22,664 nucleotides of DNA, taken from JBDNIO01 sp041688215 (GTDB lineage Bacteria > Pseudomonadota > Gammaproteobacteria > Nevskiales > Salinisphaeraceae). This document shows positions 6,802-15,152 of this stretch, in pieces. Position numbers and translations under genes: made by a program. The notes below the pieces were generated by a model. That model made no database searches and had not been told where the DNA came from. It worked only from the letters and a program-made list of their open reading frames with translations. The stretch is taken from assembly GCA_041688215.1 (NCBI GenBank), contig JBDNIO010000183.1, forward strand, positions 1 through 22,664, read 5' to 3'. Positions within the stretch are counted from its first letter, which is position 1; each line of letters opens with the position of its first letter.

Positions 6802-8810
6802 TGGCAACCCCGATTCTGAAGATTGAAGACCTGCGTACCTGGCTGGATACGCCCGAGGGCACGCTGCGTGCAGTGGATGGGGTAAGCCTGGCACTGCATC
6901 CCGGCGAAACGCTGGCCTTGCTCGGGGAATCCGGCTGCGGCAAATCCATGACCGCGCTTTCGGTTATGGGCCTGATACCCCAACCCGCCGGCTATTTCGC
7001 CGGTGGCAAGGTGTTACTCGAGGGCACCGATTTACTCACCCTGCCCGAAGTCGCCATGCGCAAGGTCCGTGGCCGACGCCTGGGCATGGTTTTTCAGGAA
7101 CCCATGAGTGCGCTTAACCCGGTGCTGAGCGTGGGTGAACAAATCCGCGAAGTGCTGCGCCTGCACCTGGGATTGAAAGGCAAGCAGGCACATCAGCGCG
7201 GTATTGCGCTGCTGCACGAAGTCGGCATGCCCGATCCCGAACGCCGCTGGCAGGAATACCCGCATCAGCTCTCCGGCGGACTGAAACAACGCGTGGTTAT
7301 TGCTATTGCCCTGGCCGGCGAACCGGAGGTGTTAATCGCCGACGAACCGACCACCGCACTGGATGTAACCATCCAGGCGCAAATTCTGGAATTGCTCGCG
7401 CGCATGCAACGTGAACGCGGCATGGCCATGCTGCTGATTACGCATGACCTGGCCGTAGTGCGGCAAGTCGCGGACCGGGTTGCCATCATGTACGCCGGGC
7501 GTATTGTGGAAGACGCCAGCCGCGAGCAACTATTCCGCGAGCCTCGCCACCCTTATACGCGCAAGCTGTTTTTATCGGTACCCGGGCGCGATAAACGCCA
7601 GGGCGATCTCTCGGTTATTCGCGGCCAGGTGCCAGCGCTTATCGGCCGTTTGCCTGCCTGCCGATTTGTAGATCGTTGTGACTTCGCATGGGCAGCTTGC
7701 CGGCAAACTGAACCCGGCTGGCACCAACAGGACGGCGCCGGTGTGCTATGCCATTTATACGACGCAGGCTATCCCGACCATCCGGCCCCGAGTGGATTTC
7801 CCAGCGCCGATGCAAGCCCGAAGACCAAGCACACAAAACATCCGGTCGAAGCCCTGTTACGCGCTGAAAACATGGCCGTGCACTTTCCCATCCAGAAAGG
7901 CGTCCTCAAACGCACCGTCGGGCATGTTTACGCGGTCGACGGTGTTTCGCTCACGTTACACGCCGGCCGCACCCTGGCCGTTGTGGGTGAATCCGGCTGC
8001 GGCAAAACCACCTTGGGCCGCGCGGTCGCGCAACTGCAAAAGCCGACGAAAGGCAGTGTGGATTTCAACGGCGCGGAGATGACCCAGCTCTCCGGCAGGA
8101 AACTGCGCCGCGCACGCCGCCATCTGCAAATGATATTTCAGGATCCCTTTTCCTCTATGGACCCGCGCATGATGGTGGGCGATATCATCGAGGAAGGCAT
8201 GATTGCGCAGGGCATCGGCGGCAACCCCGCGGAACGTCGGATGCGCGTCGCCGAATTGCTGGAGCAGGTCGGCATACCGCAAACCGCGATGCTACGTTAT
8301 GCGCATGAGTTTTCCGGCGGTCAGCGCCAGCGCATATGCATCGCCCGCGCGCTGGCCCTGGAACCCCAGGTAATGATCTGCGACGAACCCACCAGCGCGC
8401 TGGATGTTTCCGTGCAGGCCCAGGTCCTGAATCTGCTCCGGCGACTGCAAAACGAATTGGGCCTGAGCTATCTGTTCATTACCCACAACATGGCGGTAGT
8501 CGCTTATCTGGCACACGACGTTGCCGTCATGTACCTAGGCCGCATTGTAGAAAAAGGCAGCGCCGATGAGGTTCTGGATAACCCCAAACATCCCTACACC
8601 CAGGCGCTATTGTCTGCGACACCCGAGATCAGCCAGGAAGATCAACGCGAGGTTATTCGTCTCAAGGGCGACCTGCCCTCGCCTTCAAGTCCTCCATCCG
8701 GCTGCCATTTTCATCCACGTTGTCCGCATGTGATGGATCAGTGCAAACAGGATTTCCCGCAGTCGCGCGAGTTTTCAGAAAATCACAGCGCCAAATGCTT
8801 TCTGTATTAA
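6801..8810 (+). CDS. Fused double ATP-binding subunit of peptide ABC transporter (YejF/DppD-DppF type)
   Basis: Powers the importer from the cytoplasmic side. Two complete nucleotide-binding domains are fused. Domain 1: Walker A GESGCGKS (42-49), signature LSGGL (157-161, Leu where Met or Gln is usual), Walker B with D181-E182. Domain 2: Walker A GESGCGKT (396-403), signature FSGGQ (504-508), Walker B with D528-E529. Each domain is followed by an Opp/Dpp-type C-terminal region with the spacing C-x5-C-x6-C and a later Cys (starting CRFVDRC and CHFHPRC). The length is 669 residues, against about 530 for E. coli YejF. It is the last gene of the operon, with a palindromic hairpin directly after the stop. 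Confidence 0.93.
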   Translation: MATPILKIEDLRTWLDTPEGTLRAVDGVSLALHPGETLALLGESGCGKSMTALSVMGLIPQPAGYFAGGKVLLEGTDLLTLPEVAMRKVRGRRLGMVFQEPMSALNPVLSVGEQIREVLRLHLGLKGKQAHQRGIALLHEVGMPDPERRWQEYPHQLSGGLKQRVVIAIALAGEPEVLIADEPTTALDVTIQAQILELLARMQRERGMAMLLITHDLAVVRQVADRVAIMYAGRIVEDASREQLFREPRHPYTRKLFLSVPGRDKRQGDLSVIRGQVPALIGRLPACRFVDRCDFAWAACRQTEPGWHQQDGAGVLCHLYDAGYPDHPAPSGFPSADASPKTKHTKHPVEALLRAENMAVHFPIQKGVLKRTVGHVYAVDGVSLTLHAGRTLAVVGESGCGKTTLGRAVAQLQKPTKGSVDFNGAEMTQLSGRKLRRARRHLQMIFQDPFSSMDPRMMVGDIIEEGMIAQGIGGNPAERRMRVAELLEQVGIPQTAMLRYAHEFSGGQRQRICIARALALEPQVMICDEPTSALDVSVQAQVLNLLRRLQNELGLSYLFITHNMAVVAYLAHDVAVMYLGRIVEKGSADEVLDNPKHPYTQALLSATPEISQEDQREVIRLKGDLPSPSSPPSGCHFHPRCPHVMDQCKQDFPQSREFSENHSAKCFLY

Positions 8811-8811
8811 A

Positions 8812-8833
8812 AACGCCAGCAATTGCTGGCGTT
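8812..8833 (-). terminator. Intergenic palindrome, terminator for cysH and possibly for the ABC operon
   Basis: A perfect 22-nt palindrome (AACGCCAGCAA with TTGCTGGCGTT) between the two convergent genes. On the minus strand it is followed by a run of five T, a good intrinsic terminator for cysH. On the plus strand the T run is short, so termination of the ABC operon is less certain. Confidence 0.75.
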
Positions 8834-8859
8834 GATTCACGGGTTTGGCAAGACCCAGG

Positions 8860-9489
8860 CTACGCGGTAAATCGGTTATGCAGCCCGCATTCCCGGTTCC
8901 CCAACACCTTGGTGGGGTCGTAGTAGTTGGTTTCGTTGGGCAGATCGTGTTCTTTCAGATAGCGCTCCAGGTCCACTTCGGTCCAGTGGAATACCGGTGC
9001 CACTTTAACCACGCCGCCGGGTTGATCCTGGGTAACGACTTTCAAACCTTTGCGGAATTCTGTTTGATCCTTGCGGATAGCGGTCAGCCAGACATCCGGC
9101 GCCATTTCCTTCATCGCACGGCCAAAAGGCTCGAGCTTGACCTGCCGGGTGAACTCTTCGTGCTGCGGGTCATCCACATCCGGGATGCCCATCATGGCGT
9201 CGCGCCGCGCGGCAGATTGCTGCGGGTTATAGACATGGATATTCAATCCCAGGTCGTTGATCAATTTTTCCGCCAGCAAATAGGTTTTGCGGGTGCTATA
9301 GCCTGAATCCGCCCAGACGACGGGCATATCCGGCTGCGCCTGCACCGCCATGTACAGGATTACTGCTTCATAAGGGCCAAAATTGGTGGTTACGATGGCC
9401 TTGCCATCCAGGCCGGCGGCCCAGTTCACAATCTCTTGCGGGTGCTTGTCTTCTAGCTCGTTGTTGGCTTTTTCGATATCTATATTCAC
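8860..9489 (-). CDS. cysH: Phosphoadenylyl-sulfate (PAPS) reductase, thioredoxin-dependent
   Basis: Reduces activated sulfate to sulfite in assimilatory sulfate reduction, in the cytoplasm. Family signs: TTNFGPYEAV (about 34-43; SSSFGIQAAV in E. coli), a DSGYSTRKTY loop, WLTAIRKDQ, and the catalytic C-terminal motif ECGLH with C201. C201 is the only cysteine, so the CC...CxxC iron-sulfur ligands of APS reductases are absent; this points to a PAPS-type enzyme using thioredoxin or glutaredoxin. It is 209 residues long, shorter than E. coli CysH (244). The start is GTG with GGGAG nine bases upstream. It stands alone, divergent from the ettA leader, without other cys genes nearby. Confidence 0.88.
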   Translation of the reverse strand: MNIDIEKANNELEDKHPQEIVNWAAGLDGKAIVTTNFGPYEAVILYMAVQAQPDMPVVWADSGYSTRKTYLLAEKLINDLGLNIHVYNPQQSAARRDAMMGIPDVDDPQHEEFTRQVKLEPFGRAMKEMAPDVWLTAIRKDQTEFRKGLKVVTQDQPGGVVKVAPVFHWTEVDLERYLKEHDLPNETNYYDPTKVLGNRECGLHNRFTA

Positions 9490-9624
9490 GTTGTTCGCTC
9501 CCGATTCTTAATTCGGCTGGGTTTAATGGTCGTAAGTATCAGGGCTGAAGTGCTAGATTTAAAGTCTATTCAGGTTATATAGATAAATTTTTTTAGAATG
9601 AATCGTTTTATAGAGGAGGATTGC

Positions 9625-9687
9625 GTGACACCGGACCGGGCTCTCAAGGATAATGCGCGCCACAGTTTCCCGCAGACCTGCTTATGA
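9625..9687 (+). CDS. 20-codon leader ORF upstream of and overlapping ettA
   Basis: GTG 9625 is preceded by AGGAGG (9614-9619) at 5 nt, the strongest ribosome site seen in this window. The frame runs 20 codons (starts VTPDRALKDN if GTG is read as Val) and stops at TGA 9685-9687, overlapping the ettA start as ATGA. The ettA ATG itself has no Shine-Dalgarno, and its frame cannot be extended upstream because of TAA 9651. This arrangement suggests that ettA is translated by coupling to the leader. It is too short for family recognition; it may be regulatory rather than making a useful peptide. Confidence 0.6.
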   Translation: MTPDRALKDNARHSFPQTCL

Positions 9688-11345
9688 GCCAGTACATATT
9701 CACCATGAACCGCGTCGGCAAGATCGTGCCGCCGAAAAAACACATTCTGAAGGATATTTCCCTGTCGTTTTTCCCCGGGGCCAAAATCGGCGTGCTCGGG
9801 TATAACGGCGCGGGCAAGTCCACGCTGCTACGAATCATGGCGGGCGTAGACAAGGAATTTGAGGGCGAAGCACGGCCCATGCCCGGCATCAATATCGGCT
9901 ATTTACCGCAGGAGCCGCAGCTCGACTCCGCCAAGGATGTGCGTGGCAATGTCGAAGAAGGCCTGGGCGAGATGAAATCGTTGCTGGATCGCTTTAACGA
10001 AATAAGCAATGCCTTTGCCGAGCCGGACGCCGACTTCGATGCCCTGCTGGCCGAACAGGCCAAATTGCAGGACGCCATCGATGCCAGCGGCGGCTGGGAA
10101 ATGGAAAAAACCCTGGAACGCGCCGCGGCCGCGCTGAATCTGCCGGCCTGGGATGCTGATGTGAATACCCTTTCCGGCGGCGAACGCCGTCGCGTAGCGT
10201 TGTGCCGGCTGCTGCTATCCAAGCCCGATATGCTGCTGCTGGACGAACCCACCAACCATCTGGATGCAGAATCCGTAGCCTGGCTAGAGCGTTTCCTCAA
10301 GGATTTCCCGGGCACTGTGGTCGCGGTAACCCATGATCGCTACTTCCTGGATAACGTCGCAGGCTGGATTCTGGAACTCGACCGCGGCCAGGGCATTCCC
10401 TGGGAGGGTAATTACTCGTCCTGGCTGGAGCAGAAAGACAAGCGTCTGGCGCAGGAACAGAAAACCGAAGACGCACACCACAAGGCCATCAAGGCGGAGC
10501 TGGACTGGGTACGCTCCAATCCCAAGGGCCGCCAGGCCAAGAGCAAGGCCCGCCTGAAGCAGTTCGAGGAGTTACAGTCAAAGGAGTACCAGCAGCGCAC
10601 CGAGACCAACGAAATTTATATTCCGCCGGGTCCGCGTCTGGGCGATCTGGTATTTGAATTAAACAATGTCTCGAAAAGCTACGGCGAACGCACGCTCTAC
10701 GAAGACGTGAGCCTGAAAGTGCCGCAAGGCGCCATCGTCGGCATTATCGGACCCAACGGCGCGGGCAAGACCACGCTGTTCCGCATGCTCAATGGCGAAG
10801 AGCAGCCCGATTCCGGCGATATTCGTATCGGCGAAACGGTGGACGCAGCCTACGTGAGTCAATCACGTGACGATTTGAACGGCGAAAAGACCGTATGGGA
10901 AGAAGTCTCCGATGGCCAGGACATCATCAAGGTCGGCAATTACGAAATTCCCTCCCGCGCCTACTGCGGCCGTTTCAATTTCAAGGGCGGCGACCAGCAA
11001 AAGCAGATCAAGAACCTGTCCGGTGGCGAGCGTAATCGCCTGCATCTGGCCAAGTTGCTGAAGAGCGGCGGCAACGTGCTGCTACTGGACGAACCCACCA
11101 ACGACCTGGACGTAGAAACCCTGCGCGCGCTGGAACAGGCGCTACTGGAATTCCCCGGCTGCGCACTGGTGATCTCGCATGACCGCTGGTTTCTGGACCG
11201 CGTCGCCACGCATATCCTGGCCTTTGAGGATAACGATGTGGTGTGGCTGGAAGGTAATTACCAGGACTTTGAAGCCGACCGGCGCCGGCGCCTGGGTGAC
11301 GCGGCGGATACGCCGCGTAAATCCCAACATCGCAAGCTGGCCTAA
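9684..11345 (+). CDS. ettA: Energy-dependent translational throttle protein EttA (ABC-F ATPase)
   Basis: Binds the ribosomal E site and tunes the step from initiation to elongation according to ADP/ATP level. It reads colinear with E. coli EttA from MSQYIFTMNRVGK to the C-terminus (553 residues). Domain 1: Walker A GYNGAGKST (39-47), signature LSGGE, Walker B LLLDEPTNHLDAES. The interdomain P-site tRNA-interaction segment (about 248-295) is rich in Lys, Arg and Gln. Domain 2: Walker A GPNGAGKT (356-363), second LSGGE and LLLDEPTNDLD. There is no membrane domain, as expected for ABC-F. The ATG overlaps the stop of a leader ORF. A strong hairpin begins at its TAA stop. Confidence 0.97.
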   Translation: MSQYIFTMNRVGKIVPPKKHILKDISLSFFPGAKIGVLGYNGAGKSTLLRIMAGVDKEFEGEARPMPGINIGYLPQEPQLDSAKDVRGNVEEGLGEMKSLLDRFNEISNAFAEPDADFDALLAEQAKLQDAIDASGGWEMEKTLERAAAALNLPAWDADVNTLSGGERRRVALCRLLLSKPDMLLLDEPTNHLDAESVAWLERFLKDFPGTVVAVTHDRYFLDNVAGWILELDRGQGIPWEGNYSSWLEQKDKRLAQEQKTEDAHHKAIKAELDWVRSNPKGRQAKSKARLKQFEELQSKEYQQRTETNEIYIPPGPRLGDLVFELNNVSKSYGERTLYEDVSLKVPQGAIVGIIGPNGAGKTTLFRMLNGEEQPDSGDIRIGETVDAAYVSQSRDDLNGEKTVWEEVSDGQDIIKVGNYEIPSRAYCGRFNFKGGDQQKQIKNLSGGERNRLHLAKLLKSGGNVLLLDEPTNDLDVETLRALEQALLEFPGCALVISHDRWFLDRVATHILAFEDNDVVWLEGNYQDFEADRRRRLGDAADTPRKSQHRKLA

Positions 11346-11374
11346 CCCGCATTATTCATAAATAATGCGGGTTA
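11343..11374 (+). terminator. Stem-loop at the ettA stop codon
   Basis: A 14-bp perfect stem (11343-11356 with 11361-11374) around the loop CATA, starting with the TAA stop itself. No T run follows, so it may end transcription inefficiently or protect the mRNA 3' end. Confidence 0.5.
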
Positions 11375-11430
11375 GTGGAGTGCGTCACTCTGTTTGGACT
11401 TTATACAACCACATGAAAAAGCGAAAAGTC

Positions 11431-11540
11431 GTCATTGCGAGGAAGCCCCGTGTAGCGGGGGACGACGCGGCAATCCAGTGGGAGCCGTATAGATTCGCAA
11501 CGACTGCGGCACTAGATTGCCGCGCTTCGCTCGCAATGAC
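11431..11540. repeat. MITE-like repeat with GTCATTGCGAG ends
   Basis: A 110-bp element bounded by perfect 11-bp inverted ends, GTCATTGCGAG and CTCGCAATGAC. Inside is a second inverted pair, GCGGCAATC and GATTGCCGC. It codes for nothing convincing. Repeats with GTCATTGCGAG-type ends are common in many bacterial genomes. It lies between ettA and the leftward TPR cluster. Confidence 0.7.
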
Positions 11541-11591
11541 AGGTTTTCGGACTCATCAACGCTTAAGTACCGTTAAATCCAACGCACTACA

Positions 11592-11882
11592 CTAGCGCGA
11601 CTGGCCCGGGTTGGCTTGGGACGGCCTCGCTTGCCGGGGCACCCCGGGCCTGGGTGCCTCGCCGCTGCGAATTTCGCTCAAGCTGGTTCGGCGCTCAATT
11701 TTCCAGGGCACCAGCGTCAAGCCCTTGGGTAATTCGGGATTCTGCTGGGACGGCGGTAGGTCGTTGTTACCGTAATTGGAGTACTCGTAACTTCCTGGCT
11801 GGGCCAGCGCCAGCAGTGGCAGGACTATACCGCCCAGTGCGATCAGGCTAGCTACAAGCGTTTTTTTAAGTCGGCGATCCAT
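11592..11882 (-). CDS. Small exported protein of unknown function
   Basis: Family not recognised. It has 96 residues: a basic start (MDRRLKK), a hydrophobic segment (about 8-26) and a likely signal peptidase site after ALA (about 27), leaving a mature chain of about 69 residues rich in Pro, Gln, Asn and Arg. The C-terminal part is repetitive and Pro/Arg/Gln-rich, probably disordered. Its start lies 31 bp inside the upstream TPR lipoprotein gene, in another frame, so it is the last gene of that leftward unit and may act in the same envelope complex. Confidence 0.65.
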   Translation of the reverse strand: MDRRLKKTLVASLIALGGIVLPLLALAQPGSYEYSNYGNNDLPPSQQNPELPKGLTLVPWKIERRTSLSEIRSGEAPRPGVPRQARPSQANPGQSR

Positions 11883-12466
11883 AAACCCACCTCATTGTCG
11901 GGTTGTTCAGACAAGGCCTGAAATTGCTGATACTGCGCCAGCGCCTGGGCCGGATGGCGCAGGTAAATGTCGTAAAGAATGCCCAGATTCAGATGCGCCA
12001 GTCGATTTTGGGGGTTGGCGTTGAGCGCCGCTTTATAAGCCGTTTCCGCTTCTTCAAGACGGTCTGCCCGGCGAAACAATACGCCCAGACGGACATAGGC
12101 GGTGGCCAGCCTCGGATTCAGCGCCACCGCGCGCTGGTAAGCCTCGATCGCAGCCGCGGCGTCGCCGCGCAGCATGTAGGCGCTGCCCAGGTTTGCCTGC
12201 AGGGCAGCTACATTCGGTAACTGCGCACTCAGGTCGGAGAACACTTCGACCGCCACCACACCGTTGCCATCTTTCAGGGCGGCGACGCCGCGATCAAAGG
12301 CTACCCTCTGATCTACGCTCAAAAGCGCTTGGGCTTTGCTTCTCTCCAGCGCCGTAGCCTGCGCAGAATTTTCCGGCGCCGGCAGCAAGCCGGCACAGGC
12401 GGTTAACAGCACCACCGCCAGCGTGGCGCCGGTGGCTGGTAGTTTATTGCAACGGAACAATGCCAT
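11852..12466 (-). CDS. TPR-repeat lipoprotein
   Basis: A lipoprotein with signal and lipobox LLTAC (C25), so probably anchored to a membrane on the periplasmic side. Residues about 55-190 form tandem tetratricopeptide repeats, seen in segments such as AALQANLGSAYMLRGDAAAA and the repeat that follows it (LATAYVRLG), and LAHLNLGILYDI. It has 204 residues. It starts 23 bp inside the end of the large TPR gene, so the two are probably translated together. TPR lipoproteins of this kind usually scaffold envelope protein complexes. TPR genes of gliding-motility or Tol/Exb-linked clusters look similar, but no motor genes are present here, so no role is assigned. Confidence 0.85.
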   Translation of the reverse strand: MALFRCNKLPATGATLAVVLLTACAGLLPAPENSAQATALERSKAQALLSVDQRVAFDRGVAALKDGNGVVAVEVFSDLSAQLPNVAALQANLGSAYMLRGDAAAAIEAYQRAVALNPRLATAYVRLGVLFRRADRLEEAETAYKAALNANPQNRLAHLNLGILYDIYLRHPAQALAQYQQFQALSEQPDNEVGLWIADLKKRL

Positions 12467-14051
12467 CTCCCAGTCGTTCGGTTTTTGCGTATTGCGCCGG
12501 CATTAACTGCGACAAGCGCTGCACGCTCTTCTGCACCCACTGATCATTTACGCCGTCGGCCAGTCGGTCTGCATTAACCCGATGCAGGGTAATCGCCTGC
12601 TCTTCAATCGGCGCGGCCTGTTCTTGCAGTAAAACCTCGTAACGCACACTCTCTTCTTCGCCCAGGTTGTCCGGCCGGGGCGATTCAATCAGTGCGCGAC
12701 TGAATGCATAGTACAGCTCACCGAGCTTGTAGGTCGCTGCCGTAGTGACCTCGGAAATTCCATAATTTGCGGCCAACCCATAGGCATCCAGGGCATCCTG
12801 CAGGCGTGCCCGCTTGACTTTCAGACTGCTGGACAAGGGCGGAAACAACGATGCCTGAAAGAATCTGGCCTCAGCCTCGTCCGCCAGATTTAACGCCGCC
12901 CTCGCGGCCAGGGTTTTGCTACGCTCCGAGTTGATCTGGGGGTGGGTCTCTACCAATCTGTTGCGCCAGAAATCAGCTTTTTCCCGGTCACCGAGGATTT
13001 CATATAACTCAACCAGACGCTGCTGTACTTCAATCGCCTGGTCCAGGGGCGGCTCGTTGTCATAGTAATAATTTTTGTAGGTGGATACCGCAGCGTCGTA
13101 GTTGCCATTCTTGGCATACAGTTCGGCCGACTCCAGTAATGCCTCGCGACGGGTGGCGCTGTCTGACCCGGTAGCACTGCCCAGGCGATTGAATTCGCGC
13201 AGGGCTTTGTCTTCGTCTCCCAGCTCCAGATAAAGCGCGGCTAATTGTGAATTCACCTGGTCCACGCGCTGGTTTTCCGGGTAAGTTGTGCGAAATGTTT
13301 CCAGAATTTGAGCGGCCTGCGCGTTATTGCCTGCGCGCTGGGCGGCTGCCGCGGCATCGTAGAGCGCCACCGTGCGAATGGCGCTGCCGGGTTCTCCGTG
13401 GGCCGGAACTTCATTCTGGATGCGCAGGAATTCATTCGCTGCGGCGGCGGCGTCCCCGGCTTTAACCAGCGCCTCGCCCCGGTTGTAAATGGTACTGACC
13501 AGTTCCTCGCGAATTGCCGGTAACTCGGCTATAGGCGCAATGTCCAGCGATTGGCGGTAAGCGGCTTCTGCAGCGACATAGTTGTCTTCAGCCAGGGCGG
13601 CCGCTGCGCGTATGCGGTAGGCGTTTGCTGTTTGTGCCGAGCTCGCACCAGTGGCTTGCGATATGACCTTGTCAGAAATCGCATTGGCCTGCTGCAACTC
13701 ACCTGCCGCGAATAAATCTTCCGCCAGGCGTGCCAGTGCAGCGCTGGCCTGCGGATGCGCAGGATAGGTATCTGCAAAACGCAAGGTGGCGGTCTTGACC
13801 TGCGTTTGCACCGCGGGCGCGGTTTTTGCCAGTTCACGCCAGGCATATACCGACGCGTAGGCCGCATCGGCCGAACGAGCATCTTGCGGCAGCGTATAAG
13901 CTATCTTTTCATACGCTTGGGCGGCTTCCTGATAGCTGCCTGCCTCAAACAGCAGGTCGGCACGTAAATAGCTGAGTTCGGCCAGGCGAGGGGTTTCGGG
14001 AAATATCTGTAAATAGGTGTCGTACCAGTCCAGTGCGGCCTGGTAATACAC
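12444..14051 (-). CDS. C-terminal TPR part of the interrupted protein
   Basis: The 535-residue stretch after the first in-frame GTG downstream of the amber codon. It carries many TPR units (for example LRADLLFEAGSYQEAAQAYE and ESAELYAKNGNYDAAVSTY). No signal peptide, and the GTG has no well-placed Shine-Dalgarno, so independent translation would leave it in the cytoplasm. It is best seen as the tail of the 902-codon gene. Confidence 0.5.
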   Translation of the reverse strand: MYYQAALDWYDTYLQIFPETPRLAELSYLRADLLFEAGSYQEAAQAYEKIAYTLPQDARSADAAYASVYAWRELAKTAPAVQTQVKTATLRFADTYPAHPQASAALARLAEDLFAAGELQQANAISDKVISQATGASSAQTANAYRIRAAAALAEDNYVAAEAAYRQSLDIAPIAELPAIREELVSTIYNRGEALVKAGDAAAAANEFLRIQNEVPAHGEPGSAIRTVALYDAAAAAQRAGNNAQAAQILETFRTTYPENQRVDQVNSQLAALYLELGDEDKALREFNRLGSATGSDSATRREALLESAELYAKNGNYDAAVSTYKNYYYDNEPPLDQAIEVQQRLVELYEILGDREKADFWRNRLVETHPQINSERSKTLAARAALNLADEAEARFFQASLFPPLSSSLKVKRARLQDALDAYGLAANYGISEVTTAATYKLGELYYAFSRALIESPRPDNLGEEESVRYEVLLQEQAAPIEEQAITLHRVNADRLADGVNDQWVQKSVQRLSQLMPAQYAKTERLGDGIVPLQ

Positions 14052-14396
14052 CTGCTGTTTGTTACGCTGCGCCGTGGCATGCGAGGCTTGGGTGATGTAA
14101 TCCAGATACTCGGCCAGCGCAGTACGTGCCTCAGGAACTTCCAGCGGCGGCTTGCCGCTCCAGTTTACGCGTTGCAGGCCATAGCGCTGGACAAATTCCT
14201 TTTTTGCCGCCAGCGCGCGGTCATCCAGTCCGCCTGCGTCCAGGGCGTCGATGGCCTGAATCGTCAGCGCGCCGGCTTGCGGATAGTTGGGCTGGTTTTT
14301 GGCAAAATCCAGTGCGATGTTAGCCGCATCCGCAAACTGGCCCTGCTCCTGGTAATAGTCAATCAGGTTACGGGTAAATAAAAACTCGAAGCGGCG

Positions 14397-14399
14397 CTA
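14397..14399 (-). other. In-frame amber codon inside the TPR gene
   Basis: TAG followed by CGC CGC TTC on the minus strand. The frame is open and protein-like on both sides: QQTD before it, RRFEF after it. UAG followed by C is a comparatively weak stop context in bacteria. Confidence 0.9.
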
Positions 14400-15152
14400 G
14401 TCGGTCTGCTGGGTAAAATATCCTGGGGGCAGACGACGACCCAGTGCAGCAAAGTTGAGCGTCATTTCATGCAGGGCATCTTCAGCCAGAACCTGCTTGG
14501 CACGCGTGAGATCAGACATGGCCAGTGACCCGTCGGGCGCTATATTCTCCGGCCCCAGCAGGCTATTGAGTACCGAGAGCTCGTCAATCAGTGCGCGCCG
14601 ATGGTCACCTTGCTTGTAGCGTGCCCACCCACGCTTGTACAGGGATTGCAGTTGAAAGGTGTCGTCGGCACGGCGTATTACTAGGCTGTAATCCTGTTCC
14701 GCGCCTTGATAATTACCGTATACAAAGCGCATTCCCGCACGTCGGAAGTAGGCATCGGGAATAATGGGATCACGCGGATAGGTATCAATAAGCCGTGTCA
14801 GTGAATTAATACCGCTGGATACTTCACCGGACAATTCCGCAGCGTAGGCGCTGCGGTATAACAGATCGGATTCGATCGCGGGCTGGGTTTTAATCTTCAG
14901 CAGATCGTAATACAAGGTCAGGGCACGCCGTGCCGGCTGCTCCGGGCTGGCCACGCGCGAGGCCAATTCCAGATTCAGATCCGCAATCAGCCGTTTGTAC
15001 TGGAAGCGCCGGGTCCCATCACGGGCGACCCGAAATTCCGCGTTGGCCGCCGCAATCTCGTTTTGTAATTGGGTTACCGATACTTCGGCTGCCTGGCTTA
15101 TGCAGCACAACAACAGCAGCGGTGGAATGAATAAAGCTTGTACAAAACGCAT
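14397..15152 (-). CDS. N-terminal part of the TPR protein, up to the amber codon
   Basis: The 251-residue product expected if TAG stops translation. Signal peptide residues 1 to about 23; the rest is alpha-helical with TPR-like segments such as YRSAYAAELSGEVSSGINSL and DAYFRRAGMRFVYGNYQGAE. A longer frame opens at 15236, but its first 28 residues lack export character, and ATG 15152 directly precedes a standard signal peptide, so 15152 is chosen. Confidence 0.7.
   Translation of the reverse strand: MRFVQALFIPPLLLLCCISQAAEVSVTQLQNEIAAANAEFRVARDGTRRFQYKRLIADLNLELASRVASPEQPARRALTLYYDLLKIKTQPAIESDLLYRSAYAAELSGEVSSGINSLTRLIDTYPRDPIIPDAYFRRAGMRFVYGNYQGAEQDYSLVIRRADDTFQLQSLYKRGWARYKQGDHRRALIDELSVLNSLLGPENIAPDGSLAMSDLTRAKQVLAEDALHEMTLNFAALGRRLPPGYFTQQTD

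Larger units (their letters stand above)
12444..15152 (-). pseudogene. Large exported TPR-repeat protein interrupted by one in-frame TAG
   Basis: Reading the minus strand from ATG 15152 gives one continuous frame of 902 codons broken only by TAG at 14399-14397 (codon 252). The part before the stop (251 residues) starts with a signal peptide (MRFVQALFI...ISQAA) and has TPR-like helical pairs. The frame after it continues without shift for 650 codons (RRFEFLFTRN, then IDYYQEQGQFADAA), full of TPR units to the TAA at 12444. The 115 codons between the TAG and the first usable GTG (14051) read as normal protein, which shows the two parts belong together. Upstream of ATG is AGGGG at about 11 nt. 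Either a recent nonsense mutation, a sequence error, or readthrough. Confidence 0.85.

Noticed and set aside
8860..9489. APS reductase with iron-sulfur cluster
   Set aside because: The protein has a single cysteine (C201), so the cluster ligands are absent.
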